Positions 10,243-19,634 of a stretch of DNA of 64,000 nucleotides are shown one piece after another (within the stretch, counting starts at the first letter, position 1; each line of letters begins with the position of its first letter). A program made the translations under genes and the position numbers. The DNA comes from CAVXWV01 sp963695415 (GTDB taxonomy: Bacteria; Chloroflexota; Anaerolineae; Anaerolineales; UBA4823): assembly GCA_963695415.1 (NCBI GenBank), contig CAVOGL010000010.1, positions 59,705-123,704 on the forward strand. The letters are read 5' to 3'. Below the pieces are notes generated by a model. It saw only the letters and a list, made by a program, of their open reading frames with translations. It did not search any database and was not told the DNA's origin.

Positions 10243-10720
10243 GTGTGTGTAACTGATGAAACCATCCAGATCTTAGAGCGGTTGGCACAGGCGCCGGTTC
10301 GCCTGGAAAACGCCACACGCGGGGTCCAACCGGCGCGGCTGCTCCTGCGCAGCGAAGAGGAGCCCTGGTCTGTCGGTGATATCCTGGCACATCTGCGTGC
10401 CTGTTCCGACGTTTGGGGGGGCAGCATCGAAGCCATGCTGACGCAGGACAACCCGACACAGCGCTACGTGTCACCCCGCTCTTTTATGGATAAGCCCAGG
10501 TATCAGGATCAAGAGTTCGAGGCTGCGCTGAAATCTTCACTCAGGAACGCCAGAAGCTGGTAAGGAAGCTGGCAGACCTGGATGAAGCCGGCTGGCTGCG
10601 CTCAGGCACCTTCACCGGGACGTCTCCCGCCAGCGCAGCCATATGGTGTTCAGTTATTCTGAACGCATCGTCAACCACGAGCAGCCGCATCTGGATCAGA
10701 TCGAGTCCCTGCTGAAGTGA
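10243..10720 (+). pseudogene. DinB family protein, frameshifted
   Basis: A GTG at 10243, four bases after the preceding stop, starts a DinB-like frame with RLENATRGVQPARLL, EEEPWSVGDILAHLRACSDV and RYVSPRSFMDKPRYQDQEF. Near 10535 the reading shifts to FTQERQKLVRKLADLDEAGW, then again to SERIVNHEQPHLDQIESLLK and a TGA. The metal-site histidines in ILAHLRACSDVW and near VNHEQPHLDQ are still encoded. Two indels, one around 10535-10545 and one around 10630, account for the breaks. Confidence 0.65.
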
Positions 10721-10812
10721 GTTGCTGGCGGGTGGCTTCCGAATTGGGAAATGGGTCAAATCGCATATCTTCACTCCTTTCGAAGGGATTTTCAAAGAAA
10801 GTGGTAAAGTAA

Positions 10813-10926
10813 AGACTACAGAGCAGCGGTGGTTTTCGTCCGAATGAAACAGGACAGATACTTAGATTAGTGGATGAACACCACGAAAAGTTGTTGGAGA
10901 GTTGGTATGAATACTTCGGTGACTGA
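10813..10926 (+). pseudogene. DUF4160 C-terminal remnant
   Basis: This short open stretch reads SGGFRPNETGQILRLVDEHH then EKLLESWYEYFGD before a TGA. That is the typical C-terminal signature of DUF4160 proteins, in which G-F and an E-L-x-x-I-x-x-L-V helix lead to L-L-E-x-W-x-E-x-F-G. The N-terminal two thirds of the family (about 50 residues) is absent and a stop codon lies directly before it. It overlaps the start of the DUF2442 gene downstream, the usual partner arrangement. Confidence 0.5.
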
Positions 10927-11206
10927 TTTAGGATCAGCGAAAGCACAAGAAATAAAAATTACGAATGATGAAATTGCCGTAGAGCTGGTTGATGGGCGGA
11001 CCATTGTTGTACCCTTGGTCTGGTATCCCAGGTTATTCAATGCTACCGAGCAAGAGTTGAAAAATTGGCGATTGATCGGAAATGGGGAAGGCATTCATTG
11101 GTCGGATCTTGATGAAGATATCAGTGTTGACCATTTACTGGCAGGGATTCCATCAGGAGAAAGCCAAAGCTCGTTACAAAAGTGGCTTCAAATGCGCAAC
11201 CCGTGA
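10907..11206 (+). CDS. DUF2442 family protein
   Basis: A 99-residue protein with EIKITNDEIAVELVDGRTIV, VPLVWYPRLFNATEQELKNW and GIHWSDLDEDISVDHLLAGI, the diagnostic DUF2442 pattern. DUF2442 genes are commonly paired with DUF4160 genes in an arrangement proposed to be toxin-antitoxin-like; that is known of the family and not shown here. The ATG at 10907 has TTGGAGAG upstream and overlaps the tail of the DUF4160 remnant, so it would be translationally coupled. The frame is intact although its partner is truncated. Confidence 0.8.
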   Translation: MNTSVTDLGSAKAQEIKITNDEIAVELVDGRTIVVPLVWYPRLFNATEQELKNWRLIGNGEGIHWSDLDEDISVDHLLAGIPSGESQSSLQKWLQMRNP

Positions 11207-11652
11207 AGTAGCAGCGGACAGAAGCACCCGACCCACACGGGCTTCGAAGATTCACCTTATCTCCTTCATTGATCCGCAGCAGGTGCTCCTTGAGCACAAC
11301 ACAGGATATATCTTCTCTTTTAATGCCGAGTGCTTCGAATCTTCTGCCTGCGAGATCATCCCGGCATTCCGCCAGCAGTTTTTGGAGCACTTTTTCAATG
11401 ATTGAACCTTGCAAAAATTTGGTTTACCCCAGGATTCAGACACCTTCGCAATGTTGATGACCGAAGTAAGCAACTTGATGATTTCGATGGGATTTACGCA
11501 CACAGGTGAGTGATTTTTAATGTTTCCCGGTATAATCGATCTTGCCGTCACGAATGGTCTCAAGTCAACATCGGTTTGTCGATGTCTGCACTCTCGACTT
11601 CCTGAAAAAGAACTGAAGGATCGCTCACCCAACAATTCGATGGAGGTGTAAT
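11207..11652. other. gene-poor stretch
   Basis: About 445 bases without a gene I can support. A minus-strand frame over 11215-11414 encodes ECRDDLAGRRFEALGIKRED, which has a protein-like look but no family I recognise and no ribosome site. A TATAATCGATCTTG string at about 11531 also occurs at about 6795, which may be a shared promoter-like element. Confidence 0.3.
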
Positions 11653-11837
11653 ATGCCGAAAGATTCCGGTCCGTGATATTGAAATGTATTCGTGGACAAT
11701 CATCCGGAGGGATGCAGCTGCCTTTCCTGGCACGCGAATATCCCAAGCTTATCCAGAGCATGACCCTGGTATCTGCCACCTATACTTATGATGAACACTG
11801 CAAATTTCAGGTACTCATGGATGATCCCAATAAATAA
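11653..11837 (+). pseudogene. alpha/beta hydrolase with most of the gene deleted
   Basis: GGAGGTG precedes an ATG whose first codons, after one indel, read IPVRDIEMY, the usual start of short alpha/beta hydrolases. The sequence then jumps to GQSSGGMQLPFLAREYPKLI and QSMTLVSATYTYDEHCKFQ, which surrounds the nucleophile serine (G-x-S-x-G-G). The oxyanion region between them (about 70 residues) and everything after the fourth helix are missing. So it keeps a start and a catalytic elbow but cannot fold as a hydrolase. Confidence 0.5.
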
Positions 11838-11929
11838 ACATCACTGCCATTGGGTTAAGCGTGAACGAATGTTTTCCACACCAAACAATCCAATGAGAAG
11901 TAAAATCCAAATGGAGCTGCACGGATCAC

Positions 11930-12400
11930 ATGGATGATTACTACGCCATCCTCACCGAAGAGGAAAGAGATGTGTTCTCTTCCATAGCCGATTTCGCCTT
12001 CAACCTTGGCTACAAGGCAAAAAAGGATAAAACCAATGCCATCGGTTATTCTTTCAAACACAGCAAGCTGAGCAAACAGATACTCAGGTTTACGAGTTCC
12101 AGGGGAAAACCAGTCCTGCGTATCAAGTACTTCGCCTCACCTGCTTATTCCGAATTCTTTCATGAAGCCATCCGCGCTACCATTGAAGAATTTGATTACA
12201 AATATACCGGCTGCTACGGCTGCGAAAGGTGCGACGGCACAAACGGCTACCGCTACACCTACCCTGACGGAAGGGAATACTACCGCTGCGGCAGTGAATT
12301 AATTGAAATTACCGACGTGCGCAACCTGCCGCTGGAAGAGCTGCTGGAACTTCTCCAGAAGCAGCACGAGTTCTTCCTTTCCCGCCTGCCGACGGCATGA
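11930..12400 (+). CDS. conserved hypothetical protein with CxxC clusters
   Basis: An intact 156-residue cytoplasmic protein. The N-terminal half contains LTEEERDVFSSIADFAFNLG and a positively charged strand region (SFKHSKLSKQILRF). The C-terminal half has CYGCERC followed by GYRYTYPDGREYYRCG, giving four cysteines that could hold a metal. I recall similar proteins in Firmicutes but no assigned function. No signal peptide or membrane segment is seen. Confidence 0.7.
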   Translation: MDDYYAILTEEERDVFSSIADFAFNLGYKAKKDKTNAIGYSFKHSKLSKQILRFTSSRGKPVLRIKYFASPAYSEFFHEAIRATIEEFDYKYTGCYGCERCDGTNGYRYTYPDGREYYRCGSELIEITDVRNLPLEELLELLQKQHEFFLSRLPTA

Positions 12401-12527
12401 GGTTGTGGCACCCCAGGATGGGCTCTCCAATTTTTCAATGGATCACTCACCATTTATGTGTTTGTCCTGTAAGAGCATCAGGATCGAACAGATATAAGCT
12501 ATAATTGGTCGAATTTATACATAAACC

Positions 12528-12556
12528 TTGACGAACCAGAACGTATGTGCTATTTT
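12528..12556 (+). promoter_or_regulatory. sigma70-type promoter
   Basis: TTGACG at 12528 and TATTTT at 12551 are 17 bases apart. The predicted start of transcription is about 50 bases before the ATG of the VOC gene at 12614, which has AGGAGAGA as ribosome site. Confidence 0.5.
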
Positions 12557-12613
12557 AAAAAGGTTCATATCTGTTTATTGCCGCGGGATATTTTATTTTC
12601 AGGAGAGACAACT

Positions 12614-13516
12614 ATGCAAAAGATAGTCCCCAGTTTATGGTTCGATATTTCTACTGAAGAAGCGATCAACTTCTACACAGCGACCTTCTCAAACTCAAGA
12701 ATCATCAGCATCGAGCGCTACCCGGATGAAGCACCGGAGCCATTCATGCAAGGCATGCAGGGGCGAATTTTAACCGCCATCTTCGAGGTTGAAGGATACC
12801 GCTTCATGGCGCTGGATGGCGGTCCGATTTTTACCATCAACCCATCCGTATCTTTTTTCGTCAATTGTGATACGAAAGAAGAAGTGGATCGTTTGTGGGA
12901 GGCTTTGTCCGACGGCGGTGAAACACTCATGCCATTGGATAAATACCCGTTCAGTGAATGGTATGGCTGGATCCAGGATCGCTTCGGTGTTTCCTGGCAG
13001 TTGATGCTGGTCGAGGGTGCCATCGAACAGAAAATCATCCCTTCGTTTCTGTTTGTCGGCGAGCAGTGCGGCAGGGCGGAAGAAGCCATGAATTTCTTTA
13101 GCTCCATTTTTGAGCAATCAAAAGTGCTCAACGTGGTTCGTTATCCAGCAGGCTCAGCGCCTGACAAAGAAGGTACGGTCATGTACGCCGATTTCATGTT
13201 GGAGAGCCAGATGTTTGTCGCCATGGACAGCGCTTATGAGCACAAATTCGCCTTCAATGAAGCGGTATCGTTCTACGTGGAGTGCGAAAACCAGCAAGAA
13301 GTGGATAATTTCTGGGAAAAGCTTTCCACAGTCCTGGAAGCGGAACAGTGCGGCTGGTTGAAAGATCAATTCGGCATCTCCTGGCAGATCGTCCCCAAAC
13401 AGCTGGGCGAGCTGCTCAGCAGCCCTGACCGCGAGAAGGCAGACCGCGCTATGCGGGCGTTGCTCAAGATGAAGAAGATCGATCTTGCCCAATTACAAAT
13501 TGCATTTGATGGCTAG
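12614..13516 (+). CDS. two-domain VOC (PhnB-like) protein
   Basis: A 300-residue protein made of two vicinal-oxygen-chelate domains. The first starts KIVPSLWFDISTEEAINFYT and ends GVSWQLML. The second starts KIIPSFLFVGEQCGRAEEAM and ends GISWQIVP. Each shows the PhnB/3-demethylubiquinone-methyltransferase-like pattern with A-x-x-F-Y-x-x-x-F and W-x-x-D-x-F-G-x-S-W. A C-terminal tail (EKADRAMRALLKMKKIDLAQ) is typical of the family. Metal binding and substrate are not established. I start at the ATG at 12614, which follows AGGAGAGACAACT. Confidence 0.85.
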   Translation: MQKIVPSLWFDISTEEAINFYTATFSNSRIISIERYPDEAPEPFMQGMQGRILTAIFEVEGYRFMALDGGPIFTINPSVSFFVNCDTKEEVDRLWEALSDGGETLMPLDKYPFSEWYGWIQDRFGVSWQLMLVEGAIEQKIIPSFLFVGEQCGRAEEAMNFFSSIFEQSKVLNVVRYPAGSAPDKEGTVMYADFMLESQMFVAMDSAYEHKFAFNEAVSFYVECENQQEVDNFWEKLSTVLEAEQCGWLKDQFGISWQIVPKQLGELLSSPDREKADRAMRALLKMKKIDLAQLQIAFDG

Positions 13517-13621
13517 GACGATACCACCCGCCTGGCATGAGATTGCAGCTGAATAAACAGACCATGCAGAAAAACCTGATCTTACGATCGAACCAACTCC
13601 GTATTAAGTACAGGTGATTGT

Positions 13622-14777
13622 ATGGCGCAAACCGGTCTTCTTCTTATCACAGATATTACTGGCTATTCAAAATACGTCCACCAAACCGAGCTTGAACATG
13701 CACAGAGCAGCCTGTCGGATTTACTCCAATTATTGATCGACTACACCCGTTCACCGCTGATCTTATCCAAACTGGAGGGCGATGCGGTATTTGCCTATGC
13801 ATTTCCCGAAGGCTTCTTGCAGGGACAGACTCTGGTTGAAATGGTCGAGTTCTACATATCTCGCCTTCCGCAAAGCGCTTGAGTTGATGATTCGCAATAC
13901 CACCTGCATGTGCGCCGCGTGCCGCAGCTTGAAAGACCTCGACCTGAAATTCTTCGTCCACTATGGTTCCTTCACCATCCAAAAGCTGAATGACTATCGC
14001 GAGCTGATGGGCAATGATGTCAATCTGGTTCATCGCCTGGCGAAAAACCATATCAAGGAACAAACCGGTTTTGGAGCTTACGCAGCTTACACTCAGGCGA
14101 TCATCGATAAATTGGGATTGAGCGAGATTGCAGGGAGCATGATTTCCCATCGTGAGACCTTCGCAGATGTCGGCGAAGTACAGTTGTACGTTCAAAATAT
14201 GCACGCCGTCTGGGAAAGACGTGGCATTGAAGTACAAATCACAGCAGAGAAGAACCACATGATGGGCAAGCTTGAATTTGACTTTCCTTATCCGCCTGAT
14301 GTCATGTGGCAATATATAACTGCTCCCGAATTTCGCTCGGTTATTAATGGTTCCGAATCTCAGGAATTCAAAGATCTGTCCGATGGGCGCGCCGGTATTG
14401 GTTCGTTATATGTATGCGCTCATGGAAAGAATCAGGTGCTGCAGCCCATCCTGGACTGGGAACCCTTTGAAGAATATACAACATCTGATCTAATAATGGG
14501 TGCGCAGTTTCTTCATACTATTCAAGTAGCCCCTGACGGAGACGGCACGTGCTTGAAGTATTCGGTGGGTGTTTTGGATATATCCCCTGTTAAATTCCTG
14601 ATCTTAAGGTTGATGACTCGCGGGTTATTGGTATACAAGAAATCCAGGTTTGCGAAACTGCGCCAACGTATCGATCAGGATGTAATTGAGCGCGGAGCTT
14701 TCATTTCGACTGAAAGCCGCATCAACACACAGGCTGTCACTGATACGGTTTCGAGACATTTTTCAACTGGCGAATAG
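13622..14777 (+). pseudogene. DUF2652 cyclase-like plus SRPBCC fusion protein, frameshifted
   Basis: The N-terminal 200 residues match DUF2652, a relative of class III nucleotide cyclase domains: GLLLITDITGYSKYVHQTEL, then KLEGDAVFAYAFPEG. After one indel near 13860 it continues FRKALELMIRN, CMCAACRSLKDLDLKFFVHY and GNDVNLVHRLAKNHI. The last 180 residues form a SRPBCC (START-like) ligand-binding domain with DFPYPPDVMWQYITAPEFRS. The ITDITGY motif keeps the metal-binding Asp positions seen in cyclases. A single frameshift separates the first 80 residues; otherwise the 385-residue protein is complete. Possibly a lipid-sensing signalling protein, which is inference. Confidence 0.75.
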
Positions 14778-15053
14778 AACTGCCTCACCTTGATCGAGGC
14801 GAAATGGTTGGCGAGATAGTTTATTTCTTCTCCAAGTCCTCCCTGCTTCAATTCACGGTGGTTCGCAGGGAGAGAGTGTTTAGTTGGTTTTTAGTTGGTT
14901 CCTTATCTTCTCAGGCAGATGTATACTTTATCGATAGGGAGAAGCTTTTGAAATCTGAGTTTGACCGCGAAGGTAAGAACCAACTCCACAGGAAGGCGCG
15001 CCTGAACAAACCAACAATTCGCCAATTCTGGTATTGTCATAAGAAGGGAGAAC

Positions 15054-16040
15054 ATGATGATTGATGACCTGACCACCTGGCTGGTAACCGGTGAGCCCTG
15101 GATTGAATATCGCACACGCCTCGATTTACTGGGACAGCGGGAAGACGATGAGCAAGTAGAACAGGCTTATCATAATGCCCTGGATCATCCTCAAATACGG
15201 AACATCATCACAGAATTGTCAGATTGGCCTGGTCCGATCCTTAAATCGCACAAGAAGGCAGGACACAATTTACATAAACTGGTCTTCCTAGCAGATATTG
15301 GATTGAAAACGGATGAGCCTATTATCCAGAAAATCGTTCAACAAATAACTGAATATCGTTCACCGGAAGGTCCCTTTCAGGTTTTGGTAAACATCAAACC
15401 TCGTTATGGGGGCACAGGAGAGGACCAGCTCGCCTGGATGCTGTGTGATGCACCTTTGGTGCTGTATGCCCTGGTCAGGTTTGGATCAGGTGACTCACCT
15501 GAGGTCCAGGATGCTCTCCATTATCTACTCGGGCTGACGAGAGATAATGGGTGGACGTGTACAGTTTCAGCAAGCATCGGTAAGTTTCGAGGACCTGGAC
15601 GAAAAGATGACCCATGTCCATATGCGAATTTGGTGATGCTGCGCTTGCTGTCACAATTTCCTGAGCTGCATTCTGATCCCGCAGTTGAAACAGGAGTGGA
15701 CACTTTGTTAACGATGTGGGAAAACCGTAAAGAAAGGCGCCCGTATCTTTTTGCGATGGGTACTGACTTTGCGAAGATAAAAGCGCCTATGGTTTGGTAT
15801 GATATTCTGCATATCAGTGACGTTTTGTCACAATTTCAAATAGCCTTAGCAGATGAGCGATTTCATCAACTGATCACAGTTGTGAAAAACAAAGCCGACG
15901 AAGATGGAAAATTTACCGCCAAATCCATCTGGATGGATTGGAAAGGCTGGGAATTTGGACAGAAAAAAGAACCTTCGCGGTGGATAACATTACTGGCGCA
16001 TAGGATGCTGCAACGTTCAGGAATGATCCAGCGAATGTAA
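15054..16040 (+). CDS. toroid (prenyltransferase/squalene-cyclase-like) protein
   Basis: An intact 328-residue protein. It has WLVTGEPWIEYRTRLDLLGQ at the start, RDNGWTCTVSASIGKFRGPG in the middle (a QW-like repeat region), and KKEPSRWITLLAHRMLQRSG at the end. These features place it among the alpha/alpha toroid proteins that also contain squalene cyclases, although the catalytic D-x-D-D motif is not visible. AAGGGAGAAC precedes the ATG at 15054. It resembles the end of the broken gene at 5612 (S-R-W-I-T-L). Function is unknown; binding of an isoprenoid is only a fold-based guess. Confidence 0.75.
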   Translation: MMIDDLTTWLVTGEPWIEYRTRLDLLGQREDDEQVEQAYHNALDHPQIRNIITELSDWPGPILKSHKKAGHNLHKLVFLADIGLKTDEPIIQKIVQQITEYRSPEGPFQVLVNIKPRYGGTGEDQLAWMLCDAPLVLYALVRFGSGDSPEVQDALHYLLGLTRDNGWTCTVSASIGKFRGPGRKDDPCPYANLVMLRLLSQFPELHSDPAVETGVDTLLTMWENRKERRPYLFAMGTDFAKIKAPMVWYDILHISDVLSQFQIALADERFHQLITVVKNKADEDGKFTAKSIWMDWKGWEFGQKKEPSRWITLLAHRMLQRSGMIQRM

Positions 16041-16102
16041 ATCAGCCAGGTGGAAAATTGAGGTGAACTGTATTGCCGTGGTAAATGCTCCTATATCGTG
16101 GC

Positions 16103-16249
16103 TTAGTTTTTCTGCTCAGCCTGCTGATTTGGATTAATAACTGCTTTACGTGCTTCTGATTTCATCCTGCGGATGTGCTTTCGCATCCCTTTCGAGGGAC
16201 GTTTCTTCTTTGGTTTGCTGTCCTTTTTCTGAGCAGGTTTTTCTGTCAC
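16103..16249 (-). CDS. small highly basic protein (48 aa)
   Basis: On the minus strand AAGGAG precedes a GTG at 16249 that starts a 48-residue frame ending at TAA. It is dominated by Lys and Arg: KKDSKPKKKRPSKGMRKHIR then RMKSEARKAVI, with no hydrophobic segment. Composition suggests nucleic-acid binding, perhaps ribosome- or nucleoid-associated, but no family is recognised. It lies downstream of the BNR-repeat gene on the same strand, about 460 bases away. Confidence 0.5.
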   Translation of the reverse strand: MTEKPAQKKDSKPKKKRPSKGMRKHIRRMKSEARKAVINPNQQAEQKN

Positions 16250-16709
16250 TGTTGTACTCCTTTTCTAATTACAGGCACTGGTAATCGAGTGCAGTTTGGG
16301 CGATCGATTACTCAGCATCCTGACGAAAAATATTAATTTCTGCCGGCGAATCCCCAGCAGATAAATCAAGGCTAAAACATCTTCGCAGCTAACGAAGATG
16401 TCACCCAGCCCATTTATCTGTTTCCAGCTGGTGATCTTTGATCGATATCTTGAAACGATTCAACGTGATCCCAAAAACATCAGGAAATTGTTCAGGTAAA
16501 ACCCACGCCCCCATCCAGCCAAAACCATGACCGATTCTTTGAAGTTCTAGATATTAACCTCCTCTACTCAAAGCCCCCCTATTCAGTGAATAGGCATTAA
16601 AGTATATCATGAAACCAGTAGTACCAATGTCACAAGAAGACAAAATAGTCGATCGCTTGTTCGAACACCTTTCAGGTTCCAACCCGGTCTCCGGCTGAGT
16701 TCATCCTCA
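16250..16709. other. intergenic region with one palindrome
   Basis: No convincing gene is present. A perfect 17-base palindrome CCTATTCAGTGAATAGG lies at 16578-16594, with eight-base arms around one G. A 29-residue frame beginning at 16609 on the plus strand has no ribosome site and is not supported. Confidence 0.4.
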
Positions 16710-18419
16710 TTACGGTTTCTTCACCAGGGGCAAAAACAACCGCTGGTAAACCGGAGCTTCGCTCATCAAGTTGAACAGGGTAAGGTGGTCCACCGTGCTG
16801 GTCACGGAATAATCGGTGCGCTCGATCTGAGTTATTCCCTCATCAACATATTCACTCCCGTTCCACCAGTACAGTTTCAGTGTATCCGTCAGAATGCTGC
16901 CATCGTTGAGGTAGCCCACCGTGATGGTCATCGGTTCTACCAGGTCAAACAGAGGATTACCCTGGCTGTCAGTGGCTGACAGGTCAAACCAGACCCCGGC
17001 ACTTTGCAGATCACCTGTTTGGACGGAAGCGGCGGAGACCGGCAGTGAAGGCTTGTAGCGCAATTCCATGATCACGTCATCCCAGGTCGGTGGGACATAA
17101 ACTGTCACCAATTCCAGCGGGTCGTTGGATGAAAAAGAGCCGCCACCGGATGGAATGGCGACGGACACCGGATCCGGCGGGGTCGGGGTGCCGGTGGATG
17201 GACCGCGGCGCGAAAACATGATGTCGTGAAACGCTTTGTAGTCTTCCTGGTCATACCACACTGCGTAAAGGTTGCCACCGTCGTCCACCCCCAGGCTGGA
17301 GTGCTTGCCGTGATGGTTTGCTGCGGTCAGTATGACATCAGCTGACCAGTTCCGACCATAATCGTTGGATTCGCTGAAATAGAGACGCCTGAGGCTGGAT
17401 CCGGTTATCTTCTGTGTCCAGGTTGCATAATAACGCCCGTCCTTGTAGGCGGCAAGCGCTCCCGGTCCCTGGATTTCCTCGGCGGTGGTCGAGCTGATGG
17501 TGGACGATTTCCATCCTTCCTCACCAGGTCGAGAGTTCATAGCCGTGAGTCTTCCGGAGCCTGAATGATAGGCATAGAACGACATGTTGTAGGGGTCGAC
17601 GGTGATAGATGGTTCGGACTCACCTACCCCTACCGGGAGTGGGAGCGGACCGACCCCCCAGGTCTGCCCGTTATTCCTGGATGCTGCGCTCAGAATATCG
17701 CTGTCAACTGGAAGGTTGTGCAAAGCCGCACGCAGCGAGGTGTCGGACCGGGCAAAATCCATCCCCCTGATGTCCACATATTCGTTTTCGTACGGTCCCA
17801 GGAGCACGTGAGAGCCGTTAATCCAGGATTGTCCTCCATTGGTGGATGCTCTGTGTAGTGCAGTGACCCCGGTGTAATCGTGCGTAATCGTCATCAGCCA
17901 CATAACATTCAGGTGCCCTTCCATACCCGACCGGGTGTCGGCTACCAGCCTGAGGTTCGCTGGATTGTTAACGCTGGCGACTGTTGTGGCGGCAGACCAG
18001 CTTTTGCCGTTATCGATGGACGATACCAGATAGACACCCGAACCATCGGCAAAGGCTACATAGATTTTTCCGGCTGCATCAATTGCAACCTGGGGGTACA
18101 GACCGCCCAACGCGTCGTCATTGACCTGGACATTGGCGCTCCAGCTGGTGCCCTGGTCAGCCGAATAGGAAAAATAGATGTCCGATCGAGAGTTGCGGTG
18201 GTCGACCCAGACCACGTACAGTTTGCCGGTGCCCGAAACGACCATATGCGGGTCTTCTCGTTCGACGCCCACACCGCGTTCGTCGTTGATGGCAACAGGT
18301 TGGCTCCAATCGGGTTCATCGGTCAAAGTGGGCAGGACCGATATGAGGTAGGGTAGGATCAGGGATGCAACCAACACCAGGATAAAAAACGGGGTCCGAG
18401 CAGAAGACCGGTAGATCAC
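16710..18419 (-). CDS. secreted BNR/Asp-box repeat protein (sialidase-like propeller)
   Basis: A 569-residue intact protein. An N-terminal hydrophobic stretch (FFILVLVASLILPYLISVL) acts as signal peptide or anchor. The body carries at least five Asp boxes: SADQGTSWS, SIDNGKSWS, STNGGQSWI, SRNNGQTWG and SNDYGRNWS, the mark of sialidase-type beta-propellers. The arginine triad of true sialidases is not evident, so enzymatic activity is not claimed. The C-terminal 130 residues form a separate beta-rich domain, and the protein ends YQRLFLPLVKKP, a FLPxV tail also seen at 38395. The GTG start at 18419 follows GGAGGTGAC. Confidence 0.8.
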   Translation of the reverse strand: MIYRSSARTPFFILVLVASLILPYLISVLPTLTDEPDWSQPVAINDERGVGVEREDPHMVVSGTGKLYVVWVDHRNSRSDIYFSYSADQGTSWSANVQVNDDALGGLYPQVAIDAAGKIYVAFADGSGVYLVSSIDNGKSWSAATTVASVNNPANLRLVADTRSGMEGHLNVMWLMTITHDYTGVTALHRASTNGGQSWINGSHVLLGPYENEYVDIRGMDFARSDTSLRAALHNLPVDSDILSAASRNNGQTWGVGPLPLPVGVGESEPSITVDPYNMSFYAYHSGSGRLTAMNSRPGEEGWKSSTISSTTAEEIQGPGALAAYKDGRYYATWTQKITGSSLRRLYFSESNDYGRNWSADVILTAANHHGKHSSLGVDDGGNLYAVWYDQEDYKAFHDIMFSRRGPSTGTPTPPDPVSVAIPSGGGSFSSNDPLELVTVYVPPTWDDVIMELRYKPSLPVSAASVQTGDLQSAGVWFDLSATDSQGNPLFDLVEPMTITVGYLNDGSILTDTLKLYWWNGSEYVDEGITQIERTDYSVTSTVDHLTLFNLMSEAPVYQRLFLPLVKKP

Positions 18420-18738
18420 GATGTCACCTCCATTGTTGAAACGGTCGCTATATCATCTTATCTTGGATCATATTTTGTTCTGTCATCCTGAGGAAGAGAC
18501 TGCAAGAATTCCCCAAGTCTCACCAAGGCTGTCCGCAACACAGCCAGAACTGCAAAGGTCAATTTTTATTACAATATACCATGAAATATAAGGTACGCTA
18601 AGGTAATCGCGCACCTTATAATTTATCAGAGGAATTTAGTTCTCGCTGCTGAAATTGTTACCTTGCGGCTATGTCCGATGATGAAAAGAAGACCACAGTA
18701 GTAAATCGATCTTATCGTCGGTTCCAGGCAATTCCCGA

Positions 18739-19634
18739 TCAACCTGCCGCAGGCGGACCTTGCATCACACGATCTCGCAGGACCGCATACGCCTGAGGAT
18801 CGGTCGGGCTGAGGCCATACACTTCCGCCATCAGCAGCTCTAACCACCACGTCGCCCCTGCTTCAGCGGCAGTGCTGACCCGAGCGGCGGCTTCTATCGC
18901 GTCGTCGCCTGGTGTCATACCCATTTTGATCACATCAAACGGACCTTCCAGACCGAGCCGAGTGCGCTCAGCCAGCACAAAAGCAACTGCCTCGGCGAAA
19001 ACCGGTTCCTGCTCTGGACCATACACGTTAAACAGCGGGAACATGCCGTCCCAGCGCGCCATTCGGCGGAACGGACGTTTGTTCTGGCCATCCACCGCCC
19101 ACCCATATCGGGATGCGTGGTTGTTGGAGCGGCTTCGGCAGAAACTGCGCCTGCTCAATATGATAATGCTCGCCTTGATATTCAAATGACTCGCCAGACC
19201 ACAGCCCGACCAGGATGTCCAATCCCTCATCCAGCATGCGGCCGCGTGATGGCAGGTCCGTCTCTTCGCCCAGGAGGTCCCACTCGGTTTTCCCACCGCC
19301 AATGCCCACGCCCAACACCAGGCGCCCGCCTGAAAGCCGGTCGAGCGTGACGGTTTCACGGGCAAGCTTGTGCGGTCGGCGGCGCGGCAGCGGCGTGACC
19401 GTCGTACCGAGGATGATGGATGTGGTCTGCAATGCGGCAGCGGTCAGCGCTATCCAGGGATCCGTACATGGCAGCGAGTTACCGGCTTCATCTTTTTCGG
19501 CGATGTGGTCCCACAAGAAGAAACCATCCCACCCGGCGGATTCGGCGTCACGCGCCAGGTCGTGCGATGAGTCGGGCATCCCCGAAGGGACCATGGTTCG
19601 GCAGATAAACAGCGGTTTTCAGTCTGGGGGACAT
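18739..19634 (-). pseudogene. LLM class flavin-dependent oxidoreductase, frameshifted
   Basis: A luciferase-like monooxygenase of about 295 residues, probably using F420 or FMN. The start is the ATG at 19634 with AAGGAA upstream, giving RLKTAVYLPNHGPFGDARLI. After an indel near 19555 it continues LARDAESAGWDGFFLWDHIA, TTVTPLPRRRPHKLARETVT, DRLSGGRLVLGVGIGGGKTE and PRIPIWVGG. After a second indel near 19100 it continues RRMARWDGMFPLFNV to the end. The LDRLSGGR-L-x-L-G-x-G signature is diagnostic for LLM proteins. Substrate unknown. Confidence 0.8.

Noticed and set aside
1304..10720. Integron cassette array
   Set aside because: No attC-like inverted core sites or integrase gene could be seen by eye; kept only as a hypothesis in findings.
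11252..11779. 175-residue minus-strand reading frame
   Set aside because: It overlaps the hydrolase remnant on the plus strand, has no ribosome site, and its composition is unlike a protein.
14804..15064. 86-residue plus-strand frame before the toroid protein
   Set aside because: No homology pattern, no ribosome site, and it overlaps the start of the well-supported gene at 15054.
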